DNA of 10,391 bases from Tyzzerella sp. (GCA_019415525.1 DXZA01000058.1:1-10391), one strand, 5' to 3'; shown: positions 1-7,622, counted from the stretch's first letter. Notes: generated by a model not told the origin, from the sequence alone. Translations and numbers: made by a program.

Positions 1-76
1 ATTATAGCTTATTATTTGTATAAGTTTTATATATTTATATACTTATTTTTTATAAATATTTATAAAATAAAATTAA

Positions 77-105
77 TTGACAAAGTTTAAGACATATATT
101 ACAAT
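77..105 (+). promoter_or_regulatory. Sigma-A type promoter of the beta-glucoside operon
   Basis: A perfect -35 box TTGACA (77-82) is separated by exactly 17 bp from a -10 box TACAAT (100-105), one base from the TATAAT consensus. Transcription would start at about 111-113, ten or so bases before the RAT element, so the RNA carries the whole antiterminator/terminator leader. The flanks are A/T-rich. I see no catabolite-repression (cre) site nearby. This is a sequence match only; the start site is inferred. Confidence 0.8.
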
Positions 106-122
106 AATAGCATAGTAAATAT

Positions 123-151
123 GGATCGTTACTGGTCAAGCAGGCTATACC
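123..151 (+). promoter_or_regulatory. RAT, ribonucleic antiterminator target for LicT/BglG
   Basis: This 29-nt leader element matches the RAT consensus bound by LicT/BglG/SacY proteins: it starts GGATCGTTACTG and ends CAGGCTATACC. The apical stem is CTG (132-134) with CAG (141-143) around a 6-nt loop, and the closing pairs are GG 123-124 with CC 150-151. Compared with the remembered B. subtilis and E. coli RATs (GGATTGTTACTG and CAGGCAAAACC), position 5 is C instead of T, and positions 24 and 26 are T instead of A. Its last 10 nt (142-151) are also the left arm of the leader terminator, so the two folds exclude each other. When bound by active LicT the RAT hairpin blocks termination and the operon is read. 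Confidence 0.92.
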
Positions 152-213
152 ATTTTCTATTCTAACAAGAACTATAGTTCAAGTTTCATGGAAAAGTAGG
201 TATAGCTTTTTTT
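142..213 (+). terminator. Conditional leader terminator upstream of licT
   Basis: GCTATACC (144-151) pairs perfectly with GGTATAGC (199-206). A further G-U and A-U pair (143/207 and 142/208) are possible, and the right arm runs straight into seven T residues (207-213). The loop of about 47 nt is long but usual for LicT-type leaders. The left arm overlaps the 3' side of the RAT, which is the hallmark of antitermination. The terminator lies before licT, so licT itself is under this control. Confidence 0.88.
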
Positions 214-246
214 ATGCCTACAAACAGGATATGGAGTGAATATCAG

Positions 247-1080
247 ATGGAAATTAAAAAAGTTATTAATAATAATCTTGTAAAATCAGTTAATGATAAA
301 AATCAAGAAGTCCTTGTTATGGGTTGTGGTCTTGGTTTTAAAAAAATAGTTGGAGATACCATTGATGAAACAAAAATCGAAAAAATTTATGTTGCAAATG
401 ATAAAGAAACATCTAATAAAATGGTAACTCTTCTTGAAAAAGTTCCTATTGAACATATTCAAACAGCAAATGAGATTATAAGTTTTGCAAAAGTATCACT
501 CGGCAAAAAACTTAATGATAACATTTATCTGACATTGACAGACCATATAAGTTTTGCAGTTGAACGTGCCAAACAAGGAATACAAATTAAAAATGCACTT
601 TTATGGGAAATAAAAAGATTTTATAACCATGAATTTTTTATAGGTAAAGAAGCTCTTTCTATAATAAAAAAACGTCTTGGAATAGAGCTTCCTGAAGATG
701 AAGCAGGATTTATAACATTACATATTGTAAGTGCTCTTATGGATTCCTCAACAGTGGGTGAAACTGCAGAAATGACAAAAGTTATTCAAAATATACTCAA
801 TATTGTAAAGTATCATTTTAATGTTGAGTTTGATGAATATTCTTTACATTATGAAAGATTTTTAACTCATTTGAAATTTTTTGTTCAGCGTGTATTTAGT
901 GGCGTTGAAATTGATGATGATGACAAAAATTTTCTTCTCGTTTTGAAGGAACAGTATAAAAATGAATACAAATGTGCTTTGAAAATAAGGGATTATATAA
1001 ATAAAGAATATGGATATGACCTTACAGAAGACGAAATGGTATATATAACTGTTCATATAAAACGAATAACCACAAAATAA
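247..1080 (+). CDS. licT: LicT/BglG-family transcriptional antiterminator
   Basis: This is an RNA-binding antiterminator of the beta-glucoside operon, 277 aa, the same length as B. subtilis LicT. The N-terminal CAT RNA-binding domain (about 1-55) opens with MEIKKVINNN and has VMGCGLGFKK at 24-33. Two PRD domains follow (about 65-170 and 171-277). Four PRD histidines fall at H100, H159, H208 and H270, matching LicT H100, H159, H207 and H269 as I recall them. These are the sites phosphorylated by the PTS: EIIBgl inactivates through PRD1, and HPr activates through PRD2. The start at 247 is chosen because the family N-terminus begins there and GGAG (233-236) precedes it. An in-frame ATG at 214 lies directly after the terminator T-tract and would add 11 unrelated residues. 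Position 27 is Cys where LicT has an RNA-contacting Arg. The permease gene follows after 17 bp with no second RAT between them. Confidence 0.95.
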   Translation: MEIKKVINNNLVKSVNDKNQEVLVMGCGLGFKKIVGDTIDETKIEKIYVANDKETSNKMVTLLEKVPIEHIQTANEIISFAKVSLGKKLNDNIYLTLTDHISFAVERAKQGIQIKNALLWEIKRFYNHEFFIGKEALSIIKKRLGIELPEDEAGFITLHIVSALMDSSTVGETAEMTKVIQNILNIVKYHFNVEFDEYSLHYERFLTHLKFFVQRVFSGVEIDDDDKNFLLVLKEQYKNEYKCALKIRDYINKEYGYDLTEDEMVYITVHIKRITTK

Positions 1081-1097
1081 AATTAGGAGGGTTTTGT

Positions 1098-2975
1098 ATG
1101 GATTATAAAAAGCTTGGCGAAACAATTCTTGAAAACGTTGGCGGTAGTGAAAATGTAACAGGTCTTACTCATTGTGCTACAAGACTTCGTTTTAACTTAA
1201 AAGATGAAAGTAAAGCAAATACAGATATATTAAAGAAAACAAAAGGTGTTATGGGTGTTGTTTCAAGTGGTGGACAATATCAGGTTATTATAGGTAGTGA
1301 TGTTGCAAATGTATATAAACCTGTTGCAGCATTATGTAATATAAGTGATAAAAAAGATGGTGGCAAAGCAGAAGAAAAGAAAAGTATAGGCTCAAAAATA
1401 GTAGATACTCTTACAGGTATTTTTACACCTATACTTCCTGCTATTACAGCAGCAGGTATGCTTAAAGCTGTTCTTTCAATTCTTGTTGTATTTAATTTAT
1501 TAGATTCTACATCACAGACATATCAGATTATAACATTTATGGCAGATGCGGCATTCTATTTCTTGCCAATACTTCTTGCCAATTCAGCAGCTAAAAAATT
1601 TGGTTGTAATCCTTTCCTTGCAATGATGCTTGGTGGAATACTTCTTCATCCAACATTTGTAAGTATGGTTGCTGCTTCTGGTGAAACAGGTGAAGCAATA
1701 AGACTTTTTGGTATACCAGTTTATAACGCAAGTTATTCTTCATCAGTTATTCCTATTATACTTTCTGTATGGTTTATGTCTTTTGTTGAACCTATTGCAG
1801 ATAAAATTTCACCAAAAGCTATAAAATTCTTTAGTAAACCTCTTATAACAATACTTATTACAGGTAGTGTTACATTACTTGCACTTGGATCAATCGGTTA
1901 TATTATAAGTAATTATATCGCTGATTTATTAAAAGCAATGGAAAGCTATGGCTGGCTTGTGTCAACAATACTTGGTGGTTTATTCCCACTTCTTGTAATG
2001 ACAGGTACACATTATGCTATCGTTCCTATTGGTATCAATAACCGTATGACTATGGGATATGATGCTATGGTATATCCAAATAACCTTGCATCAAATATTG
2101 CACAGGGTGGTGCAACTCTTGCAGTAGCATTTAAAAGTAAAGTTTCAGATATTAAACAGCTTGCTACATCAGCAGGTATAACAGCAGTATGTGGTATTAC
2201 AGAAGCTGCATTATATGGTATTAATATACGTTTTAGAACTCCACTTTATTCAGCTATGATTGGTGGTGCTGCTGGTGGTTTCTTTGTTGGTATAAATAAT
2301 GTAAAAAATTATTCAGGTGGTTCACCAGGACTTTTAACACTTCCAAGTTACATTGGTGGAGATAGCTTTAGAGACCTTTATTTTGCTGCTATTGGTGCTG
2401 CAATAGCTTTTGTTGTAGCTTTTGTTGTGTCATATATACTTTATAAAGACCCTATTGAAGAACTTGAAAATGAAACAGTTAAAGAAGTAAATGAAGAACC
2501 AAAAACAACAGTTTCAACAGGTACAACAGTTAATATTGCTTCTCCAGCAGAAGGAAAAGCTATTCCTTTAAGTGAAGTAAATGACCCTACATTTGCACAA
2601 GAAATTCTTGGTAAAGGTGGAGCTGTAATACCTACAAACGGAAAAATTTGTTCACCTGTAAATGGTACTGTTGAAACAATATTCGATACTTTACATGCTA
2701 TCGCTCTTAAAACAGATGAAGGTGCAGAAATACTTATACATATTGGTCTTGATACTGTAAAACTTAATGGAAAACATTTTAAAGCACATGTTAAAAGCGG
2801 TGATAAAGTAAATGTTGGTACACTTATTGTTGAAGTTGATGTTGATAAAGTAAAAGAAGAAGGTTATGATATAGTTACACCTGTAATAGTTACAAATACA
2901 TTCGATTTTGGTGATGTTCTTGCTATTACTGGCGATGTAAAAGTTGGAGATGCTTTTATTAAAGCAATTAAGTAA
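1098..2975 (+). CDS. bglP: PTS beta-glucoside-specific EIIBCA permease
   Basis: This membrane permease imports aryl-beta-glucosides or cellobiose-type sugars and phosphorylates them at C6, with phosphate passed from HPr. At 625 aa it has the full EIIB-EIIC-EIIA length of BglP/BglF. EIIB (about 1-85) carries the phosphocysteine C26 in LTHCATRLRF. EIIC (about 105-450) has many hydrophobic segments and the family motif GITEAALYG (366-374). A charged linker (about 452-479) leads to the glucose-type EIIA domain (about 480-625), with H533 and H548 spaced 15 apart like H75 and H90 of E. coli EIIA-Glc; H548 is the expected phospho-histidine. The RBS is AGGAGGG (1085-1091), 6 nt before ATG. Residue A370 replaces the proline usual in GITEPALYG. 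The protein should also phosphorylate LicT PRD1 when no sugar is present. The exact sugar cannot be read from sequence; the GH1 neighbour supports a beta-glucoside. Confidence 0.95.
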   Translation: MDYKKLGETILENVGGSENVTGLTHCATRLRFNLKDESKANTDILKKTKGVMGVVSSGGQYQVIIGSDVANVYKPVAALCNISDKKDGGKAEEKKSIGSKIVDTLTGIFTPILPAITAAGMLKAVLSILVVFNLLDSTSQTYQIITFMADAAFYFLPILLANSAAKKFGCNPFLAMMLGGILLHPTFVSMVAASGETGEAIRLFGIPVYNASYSSSVIPIILSVWFMSFVEPIADKISPKAIKFFSKPLITILITGSVTLLALGSIGYIISNYIADLLKAMESYGWLVSTILGGLFPLLVMTGTHYAIVPIGINNRMTMGYDAMVYPNNLASNIAQGGATLAVAFKSKVSDIKQLATSAGITAVCGITEAALYGINIRFRTPLYSAMIGGAAGGFFVGINNVKNYSGGSPGLLTLPSYIGGDSFRDLYFAAIGAAIAFVVAFVVSYILYKDPIEELENETVKEVNEEPKTTVSTGTTVNIASPAEGKAIPLSEVNDPTFAQEILGKGGAVIPTNGKICSPVNGTVETIFDTLHAIALKTDEGAEILIHIGLDTVKLNGKHFKAHVKSGDKVNVGTLIVEVDVDKVKEEGYDIVTPVIVTNTFDFGDVLAITGDVKVGDAFIKAIK

Positions 2976-2991
2976 TTAGAGGAGGATTTTT

Positions 2992-4422
2992 ATGGGAAAA
3001 TTACCTGAAGGATTCTTATGGGGTGGTGCAACTGCTGCTAATCAGTGTGAAGGTGGTTTTGGACTTGGCAATAAAGGTGCAGCGTTAGTTGATGTTATAC
3101 CTTGGGGAGAAAATAGAAGACCTGTAATGTTAGGAAAAATGGATTATAAAAATCTTCCTGAAAATTCATATTTTCCTGCAAGAGAAGCAATAGATATGTA
3201 TCATAATTGGAAAGAAGATATAGCACTTATGGTAGAAATGGGATTTAAGTGTTATAGATTTTCATTTGTATGGTCAAGAATATTCCCAACAGGTGAGGAA
3301 GATACTCCTAATGAAGAAGGTCTTAAGTTTTATGAAAATATTATAGATGAACTTATTGCACATAATATTGAACCTGTTGTTACAATATGTCATTTTGATA
3401 TACCTTTAAATCTTATTGAAAAATATGGTTCTTGGAGAAGCAGAAAAGTTATTGATGCTTATGTAAAATACTGTAAAGCTATATTTGAAAGATTTAATGG
3501 CAAAGTTAAATATTGGATTACATTTAATGAAATAAATATGCTTATGCATCTTCCTTTTATGGGTGCAGGTATAATGTTTAAAGAAGGGGAAAATGAAGAA
3601 CAAGTAAAATTCCAAGCTGCTCATAACGAACTTGTTGCTTCTGCTCTTGCAACAAAATTAGCACACGAAATAAACTCAGATTTTAAAGTAGGTTGTATGC
3701 TTGCAGCAGGTCAGTTCTATCCATATTCTTGTAATCCAAAAGATGTATGGAGTGCTATTGAAAAAGACAGAGGAAACTATTTCTTTATAGATGTTCAGTC
3801 AAGAGGGGAATATACTTCATATGCTAAAAAAATGCTTGAAAGAAAAGGCATAAAAATAGAAATAACTGAAGAAGATGAAAAAGTACTTAAAGAAAATACA
3901 GTTGATTTTATAAGCTTTAGTTATTATGCATCAAGACTTACAAGTGCTGATCCTAATGTAGGAGAAAGAACAGCAGGAAATGTTATACAGTCTTTAAGAA
4001 ATCCACATCTTAAAGCAAGTGAATGGGGCTGGCAGATAGACCCATTGGGACTTAGAATAACAATGAATTCTCTTTATGACAGATATCAAAAACCACTTTT
4101 TATAGTTGAAAACGGACTTGGTGCTGTTGATAATGTTGAGGAAGATGGCAGTATAAATGATGATTATAGAATAGCTTATCTTGAAGCTCATATTAAAGAA
4201 ATGATTAATGCTGTTGATGAGGACGGTGTAGACCTTATAGGATATACTCCTTGGGGTTGGATTGACCTTGTAAGTGCATCAACAGGTGAAATGAAAAAAC
4301 GTTATGGTTTTGTATATGTTGATAAAGACAATGCAGGCAATGGCACACTTGAGAGAAAGAAAAAGAAATCTTTTGAGTGGTATAAAAATGTTATAAAATC
4401 AAATGGAGAAAGTATAATTTAG
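2992..4422 (+). CDS. bglA: GH1 6-phospho-beta-glucosidase
   Basis: This cytoplasmic glycoside hydrolase family 1 enzyme splits 6-phospho-beta-glucosides delivered by the adjacent PTS into glucose 6-phosphate and an aglycone or glucose. The N-terminal GH1 signature FLWGGATAANQCEG is present. The acid/base is E180 in TFNEIN, and the nucleophile is E373 in IVENGLG. Near the C-terminus, S428-A-S430 followed by K436 and Y438 (KKRYGF) matches the Ser-Lys-Tyr site that binds the sugar phosphate in 6-phospho enzymes and is absent from plain beta-glucosidases. Its 476 aa is the normal length, with no signal peptide. The RBS AGAGGAGG (2978-2985) precedes ATG, 16 bp after the permease stop. A 6-phospho-beta-galactosidase is less likely because of the LicT and EIIBCA context. 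Confidence 0.94.
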   Translation: MGKLPEGFLWGGATAANQCEGGFGLGNKGAALVDVIPWGENRRPVMLGKMDYKNLPENSYFPAREAIDMYHNWKEDIALMVEMGFKCYRFSFVWSRIFPTGEEDTPNEEGLKFYENIIDELIAHNIEPVVTICHFDIPLNLIEKYGSWRSRKVIDAYVKYCKAIFERFNGKVKYWITFNEINMLMHLPFMGAGIMFKEGENEEQVKFQAAHNELVASALATKLAHEINSDFKVGCMLAAGQFYPYSCNPKDVWSAIEKDRGNYFFIDVQSRGEYTSYAKKMLERKGIKIEITEEDEKVLKENTVDFISFSYYASRLTSADPNVGERTAGNVIQSLRNPHLKASEWGWQIDPLGLRITMNSLYDRYQKPLFIVENGLGAVDNVEEDGSINDDYRIAYLEAHIKEMINAVDEDGVDLIGYTPWGWIDLVSASTGEMKKRYGFVYVDKDNAGNGTLERKKKKSFEWYKNVIKSNGESII

Positions 4423-4453
4423 TATTATAAATAAAGATTTTTAAATATTTAAT

Positions 4454-4486
4454 AAAAAATGTGAACTTAATAGTTCACATTTTTTT
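4454..4486 (+). terminator. Intrinsic terminator of the beta-glucoside operon
   Basis: ATGTGAAC (4459-4466) and GTTCACAT (4473-4480) form a perfect 8-bp stem with a 6-nt loop, extended by A residues pairing with the T run (4480-4486). It lies about 35 bp after the GH1 stop codon. The A-tract on the left arm would also let it work on the minus strand. It separates the PTS operon from the TRAP operon. Confidence 0.9.
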
Positions 4487-4649
4487 ATTTTGAATTTAAA
4501 TATAATAAGTTAATCACATATATTTTAAATTTTTTAAAAACTAAATAAATTTATTAAAACAAGTAATTAAGTTTAAAATATATACTATACAAATTTAATA
4601 ATAAAAAATTGTTTAAAAAGCTAAAAATAAAAAATATATTTAAATATTA
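4487..4649. other. AT-rich intergenic spacer without a gene
   Basis: This is the gene-free stretch between the two operons. It is almost entirely A and T, with no open reading frame having a ribosome binding site. A-tracts at about 4604-4635, directly upstream of the -35 box at 4650, resemble an UP element that could strengthen the promoter. I see no clear repeat, operator or RNA gene in this part. Confidence 0.55.
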
Positions 4650-4678
4650 TTGACATTATTAAAAACAAGATATATATT
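4650..4678 (+). promoter_or_regulatory. Sigma-A type promoter of the TRAP/transketolase operon
   Basis: A perfect TTGACA (4650-4655), a 17-bp spacer and TATATT (4673-4678) form a near-consensus promoter. The start of transcription would be near 4685, giving a leader of about 70 nt before dctP. The strength of the boxes implies that expression is limited by a repressor rather than waiting for an activator, which fits the inverted repeat just downstream. Confidence 0.78.
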
Positions 4679-4689
4679 ATATATACATC

Positions 4690-4711
4690 CTACGTTGAAT
4701 GTTTAACGTAG
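4690..4711. promoter_or_regulatory. Inverted repeat, probable operator of the TRAP operon
   Basis: CTACGTT (4690-4696) and AACGTAG (4705-4711) are perfect 7-bp inverted arms with 8 bp between them, in a spacer otherwise almost free of G and C. Similarity continues weakly outwards and inwards (10 of 13 positions). The repeat covers about +6 to +27 of the predicted transcript, where a bound dimeric repressor would block RNA polymerase. It is not followed by a T-run, so it is not a terminator. An RNA hairpin in the leader is an alternative. The binding protein is not encoded in this window, and I cannot assign the motif to a regulator family. Confidence 0.6.
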
Positions 4712-4756
4712 ATTAAAGGGGTAAATTTAAAAATTTTATTTTATAGGAGGTATAGT

Positions 4757-5782
4757 ATGAAGAAAAAAATTATGTCAATATTGGTTATTGCAACATTGGC
4801 AATATCTGCATTTACTGGATGTGGAAGTAGTTCTTCAAATGAAGCAAGTAATGACTCAGAATATCAAAAAATTGAACTTATTATGGCTGTTAATGGTACT
4901 GATATTCAAATTGATGCATTAGTTGGTGAAAAGTTTGCAGAACTTGTTAATGAAGCATCTGGTGGTAATGTTGAAATCGTTGTATTTCCAAATGACCAAT
5001 TAGCAGGTGGTAATGCTACTAAAGGTATAGAAATGATTTCTGATGGCTCTGTTGACCTTGCAGCATATGCAAGTAGTGTTATGTCTGTACTTGATGAAAA
5101 TCTTCTTGTAGGTACAATACCTTGGTCTTATAACAATTATGAAGAAGCAAAATATGCAATAGACAATGGTGGAGGAGAGTATTATGCTAAGCTTTTGGAA
5201 AATCATAATATTACATATTTAGGTTCTTTCCATAACGGTTTTAGACAGCTTACAAATAGTAAACATTCTGTTGAAACTCCTGAAGACCTTAAAGGACTTA
5301 AAATAAGAGTTCCAGGTGGAGAGGTTTATCGTGGTGTATTTGCAGCTTTTGGTGCTGACCCAGTAGCTATGAGTTGGAGTGAAGTTTTTACAGCTATACA
5401 GCAAGGAACATTAGATGGTCAGGAAAATGGTGTTAGTATTACAAATACTGCAAAAATGTATGAAGTACAAGATTATATGACAATGTGGAATTATACATAT
5501 GAAAATGACCTTCTTGTTGCAAATACAACAGTTTGGAATGCTCTTGAACCAAAAACACAAGAACTTCTTCAAGAAAAAGCTCTTGAAGCTTGTGAATGGG
5601 GTAGAAATCATCTTGAAGAAGAAGAAGAAGAAACTCTCAAAAATTTTGAAGAACTTGGAATGGAAGTTACAAGACTTACCGATGAACAGCTTATTCCTTT
5701 TAAAGAAACAGTTGCTGAATTAAGACAAAATCTTATGAACAAATATGGAGAAGAAGCTTGTGAAGCCTTTAAAATTAAATAA
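4757..5782 (+). CDS. dctP: TRAP transporter substrate-binding lipoprotein, DctP family
   Basis: This extracytoplasmic solute receptor hands an organic acid to the DctQM membrane complex. It is 341 aa. A lipoprotein signal peptide (MKKK, hydrophobic core, then AFTGC) puts the lipidated residue at C22, followed by a Ser/Asn-rich linker; the protein is therefore anchored outside the membrane, as expected in a Gram-positive cell. The DctP core is clear: DLKGLKIRVP contains R184, aligned with the conserved arginine that binds the ligand carboxylate (or sulfonate) in this family, followed by GADPVAMSWSEVFTAIQQG and DGQENG. The usual DGxENP has Gly in place of Pro. An in-frame (GAA)6 run (5615-5632) encodes six Glu at 287-292. 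The RBS AGGAGG (4745-4750) is 6 nt before ATG. This is the first gene of the operon. The ligand is unknown: a carboxylate is likely, a sulfonate possible. Confidence 0.93.
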   Translation: MKKKIMSILVIATLAISAFTGCGSSSSNEASNDSEYQKIELIMAVNGTDIQIDALVGEKFAELVNEASGGNVEIVVFPNDQLAGGNATKGIEMISDGSVDLAAYASSVMSVLDENLLVGTIPWSYNNYEEAKYAIDNGGGEYYAKLLENHNITYLGSFHNGFRQLTNSKHSVETPEDLKGLKIRVPGGEVYRGVFAAFGADPVAMSWSEVFTAIQQGTLDGQENGVSITNTAKMYEVQDYMTMWNYTYENDLLVANTTVWNALEPKTQELLQEKALEACEWGRNHLEEEEEETLKNFEELGMEVTRLTDEQLIPFKETVAELRQNLMNKYGEEACEAFKIK

Positions 5783-5807
5783 ATAATAAGAAGGGGTGTG
5801 CAGTACA

Positions 5808-6296
5808 TTGAAAAAAATATTAGATAATATTGAAGAAGTTTTATGTGCTATTTGTTTAAGTATAATGACAATTATAACATTTGTAAATGTTATTTCTAGA
5901 TATATTTTAAGTGCTTCTTTATCATTTACAGATGAAATTACGTCTTATTTATTTGTACTTTTAAGTCTTCTTGGTGCAGCTATTGCAGCAAAAAGAGAAG
6001 CACATCTTGGACTTACAGTTGTACTTGATGTAGTAAATCCTTTTGTAAGAAAAGTTTTAAAAGTGATAGGTTTTATATTTGCTGTAATATTTAGTGGTTC
6101 TGTTTGTTACTATGGTATATTTATGACAGCAAAACAGTTTGCAAGAGGTCAGGTTACAGCAGGAATGCAATGGCCAGAATGGATATTCGGAGCATTTGTA
6201 CCAGTTGGAGCATTTTTCCTTACAATAAGATTTATTCAAGTGCTTATTAGAGAAATAAAAAGTAAAGAAGATGATGTAAATAAGGAGGTATTATAA
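5808..6296 (+). CDS. dctQ: TRAP transporter small membrane subunit, DctQ family
   Basis: This is the small integral membrane subunit of a tripartite TRAP transporter, which pairs with DctM. It is 162 aa with four hydrophobic segments, at about 11-36, 43-65, 83-107 and 126-147; the first is preceded by the amphipathic KKILDNIEEVL typical of DctQ. A TTG start at 5808 is chosen because the Shine-Dalgarno AGAAGGGG (5789-5796) sits 11 nt upstream. A GTG at 5796 is in frame but lies inside that Shine-Dalgarno and would add MCST. The non-ATG start and weaker site may keep its level below that of dctP. It begins 25 bp after dctP and ends 3 bp before dctM. Confidence 0.88.
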   Translation: MKKILDNIEEVLCAICLSIMTIITFVNVISRYILSASLSFTDEITSYLFVLLSLLGAAIAAKREAHLGLTVVLDVVNPFVRKVLKVIGFIFAVIFSGSVCYYGIFMTAKQFARGQVTAGMQWPEWIFGAFVPVGAFFLTIRFIQVLIREIKSKEDDVNKEVL

Positions 6297-6299
6297 TTT

Positions 6300-7583
6300 A
6301 TGGTTGCTGCATTTTTGTTCATATCATTTGCCATATTACTTTTAATAGGTACACCGATTGCTATTTGTCTTGGTATATCAAGTATGGGAGCTATGTTAAT
6401 ACAAGGTGTTGGAAGACCTATTAGCATAATACTTGGTGCTTTGCCACAGTTAGTATCAGCATCAACAAGTAAATTTGTTCTCCTTGCAATTCCTTTCTTT
6501 ATACTTGGTGGTAATATTATGGAAAAAGCAGGTATTTCTCAAAAACTTATAAATCTTGCACAGGCTTGTGTTGGACATCTTAAAGGTGGAGTTGCTATGG
6601 TTTGTGTTATAGTAGCTTGTTTCTTTGCTGCTATATCAGGTTCTGGCCCTGCAACAGTTGCTGCTTTAGGACTTATTCTTATACCTGCTATGGTTAAAGT
6701 GGGTTATTCGCCTGCTTTCTCAGCAGCTCTTATGTCAGCTGCCGGTGCTATTGGAGTTATTATTCCTCCTTCAATAACATTCGTTGTATATGGTTCAATA
6801 TCAGATACATCAATAGGTACACTGTTTATCGCTGGAGTTGTTCCTGGGCTTTTAATGGGTCTTGCACTTGTAATAACTTCATTATATGTAGGTTCAAAAT
6901 CAGAACTTAAAATTCTTCCAAAAGCAAGTGGTGCTGAAAGATGGAAAGCTTTTAAAGAAGCTTTTTGGGGACTTTTAATGCCAGTTATAATACTTGGTGG
7001 TATATATGGTGGTATATTTACACCAACAGAAGCTGCTGCAGTTTCAGCAGTATATGGACTTTTTGTAGGTATATTTATCTACAAAACAATAAAAGTGAGT
7101 GAATTTTATCAGTTACTTGTTGATTCAGCATCAACTACTGCAACAGTAATGCTTATTACAGCAGCTGCAAGTGTTTTTGCATATATACTTACAAGAGCAA
7201 GAATTGACGTAGCAATCAATGAAGCGTTAATAAATGTTACAGGTGGAAGTACTATATTATTCTTTATAATAGTAAATGTAATTCTTCTTATTGCAGGATG
7301 TTTCCTTGATTCAACATCAGCTCTTTACATATTTGTTCCACTTTTTGTACCTGTTGCTCAAAGTCTTGGAATAGACCTTGTACATCTTGGTGTAGTTATG
7401 ATAGTAAACCTTGCTATCGGACTTGTAACTCCACCAGTTGGAGTAAACCTTTATGTTGCCTGTGGTATAGCTAAATGTAACTTGAAGGAAATATCTGTTG
7501 CTGTTGTTCCCCTTATTATAGCATCATTAATAGTACTCCTTCTTGTTACATATATACCGGCAATATCATTACTTTTTGTATAA
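6300..7583 (+). CDS. dctM: TRAP transporter large permease subunit, DctM family
   Basis: This is the large membrane subunit that carries out sodium-coupled uptake of the substrate released by DctP. Its 427 aa is the standard DctM length, hydrophobic throughout with about 12 membrane segments. Family signatures include the segment around SGSGPATVAALG, with IGVIIPPS following, and near the C-terminus GCFLDSTSALYIFVP and GLVTPPVGVNLYVACGIA. The RBS AAGGAGG (6282-6288) lies inside the end of dctQ, 11 nt before ATG, so the two are probably translationally coupled. The transketolase subunit genes follow after about 39 bp with no terminator, linking the imported substrate to transketolase chemistry. 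Confidence 0.94.
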   Translation: MVAAFLFISFAILLLIGTPIAICLGISSMGAMLIQGVGRPISIILGALPQLVSASTSKFVLLAIPFFILGGNIMEKAGISQKLINLAQACVGHLKGGVAMVCVIVACFFAAISGSGPATVAALGLILIPAMVKVGYSPAFSAALMSAAGAIGVIIPPSITFVVYGSISDTSIGTLFIAGVVPGLLMGLALVITSLYVGSKSELKILPKASGAERWKAFKEAFWGLLMPVIILGGIYGGIFTPTEAAAVSAVYGLFVGIFIYKTIKVSEFYQLLVDSASTTATVMLITAAASVFAYILTRARIDVAINEALINVTGGSTILFFIIVNVILLIAGCFLDSTSALYIFVPLFVPVAQSLGIDLVHLGVVMIVNLAIGLVTPPVGVNLYVACGIAKCNLKEISVAVVPLIIASLIVLLLVTYIPAISLLFV

Positions 7584-7622
7584 AATTATATTAATATAAA
7601 TATTTTTAATGAGGTGAAATAT

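Noticed and set aside
20..50. Weak hairpin ATAAGT/ACTTAT followed by T residues, possibly a terminator of a gene before the window
   Set aside because: Only 6 A/T-rich pairs with a 15-nt loop in a nearly pure A/T stretch; chance is likely and the upstream gene is not visible.
214..246. Upstream in-frame ATG for licT at 214
   Set aside because: It abuts the terminator T-tract, has no ribosome binding site and adds 11 residues not found in the family. Starting at 247 gives 277 aa and lines up H100 and H159 exactly with LicT.
4695..4715. Possible catabolite-repression (cre) site around TTTAACGTAG
   Set aside because: The TG-to-CG spacing does not fit the cre consensus and the right half lacks CA; the sequence is better explained by the CTACGTT/AACGTAG inverted repeat.
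4685..4756. Riboswitch in the dctP leader
   Set aside because: The leader is only about 70 nt, has one 7-bp stem, no T-run or sequestered ribosome binding site, and no recognised aptamer motif.
5499..5723. Plus-strand frame inside dctP with a Lys-rich product
   Set aside because: It is the shifted reading of dctP including its GAA run, with no start signals and no family resemblance.
5796..5807. GTG start for dctQ at 5796
   Set aside because: It lies within the Shine-Dalgarno sequence; TTG at 5808 has correct spacing and gives a typical DctQ N-terminus.
7614..7622. GTG start for the first transketolase subunit at 7614
   Set aside because: The GTG is part of GAGGTG, the Shine-Dalgarno for ATG 7623.
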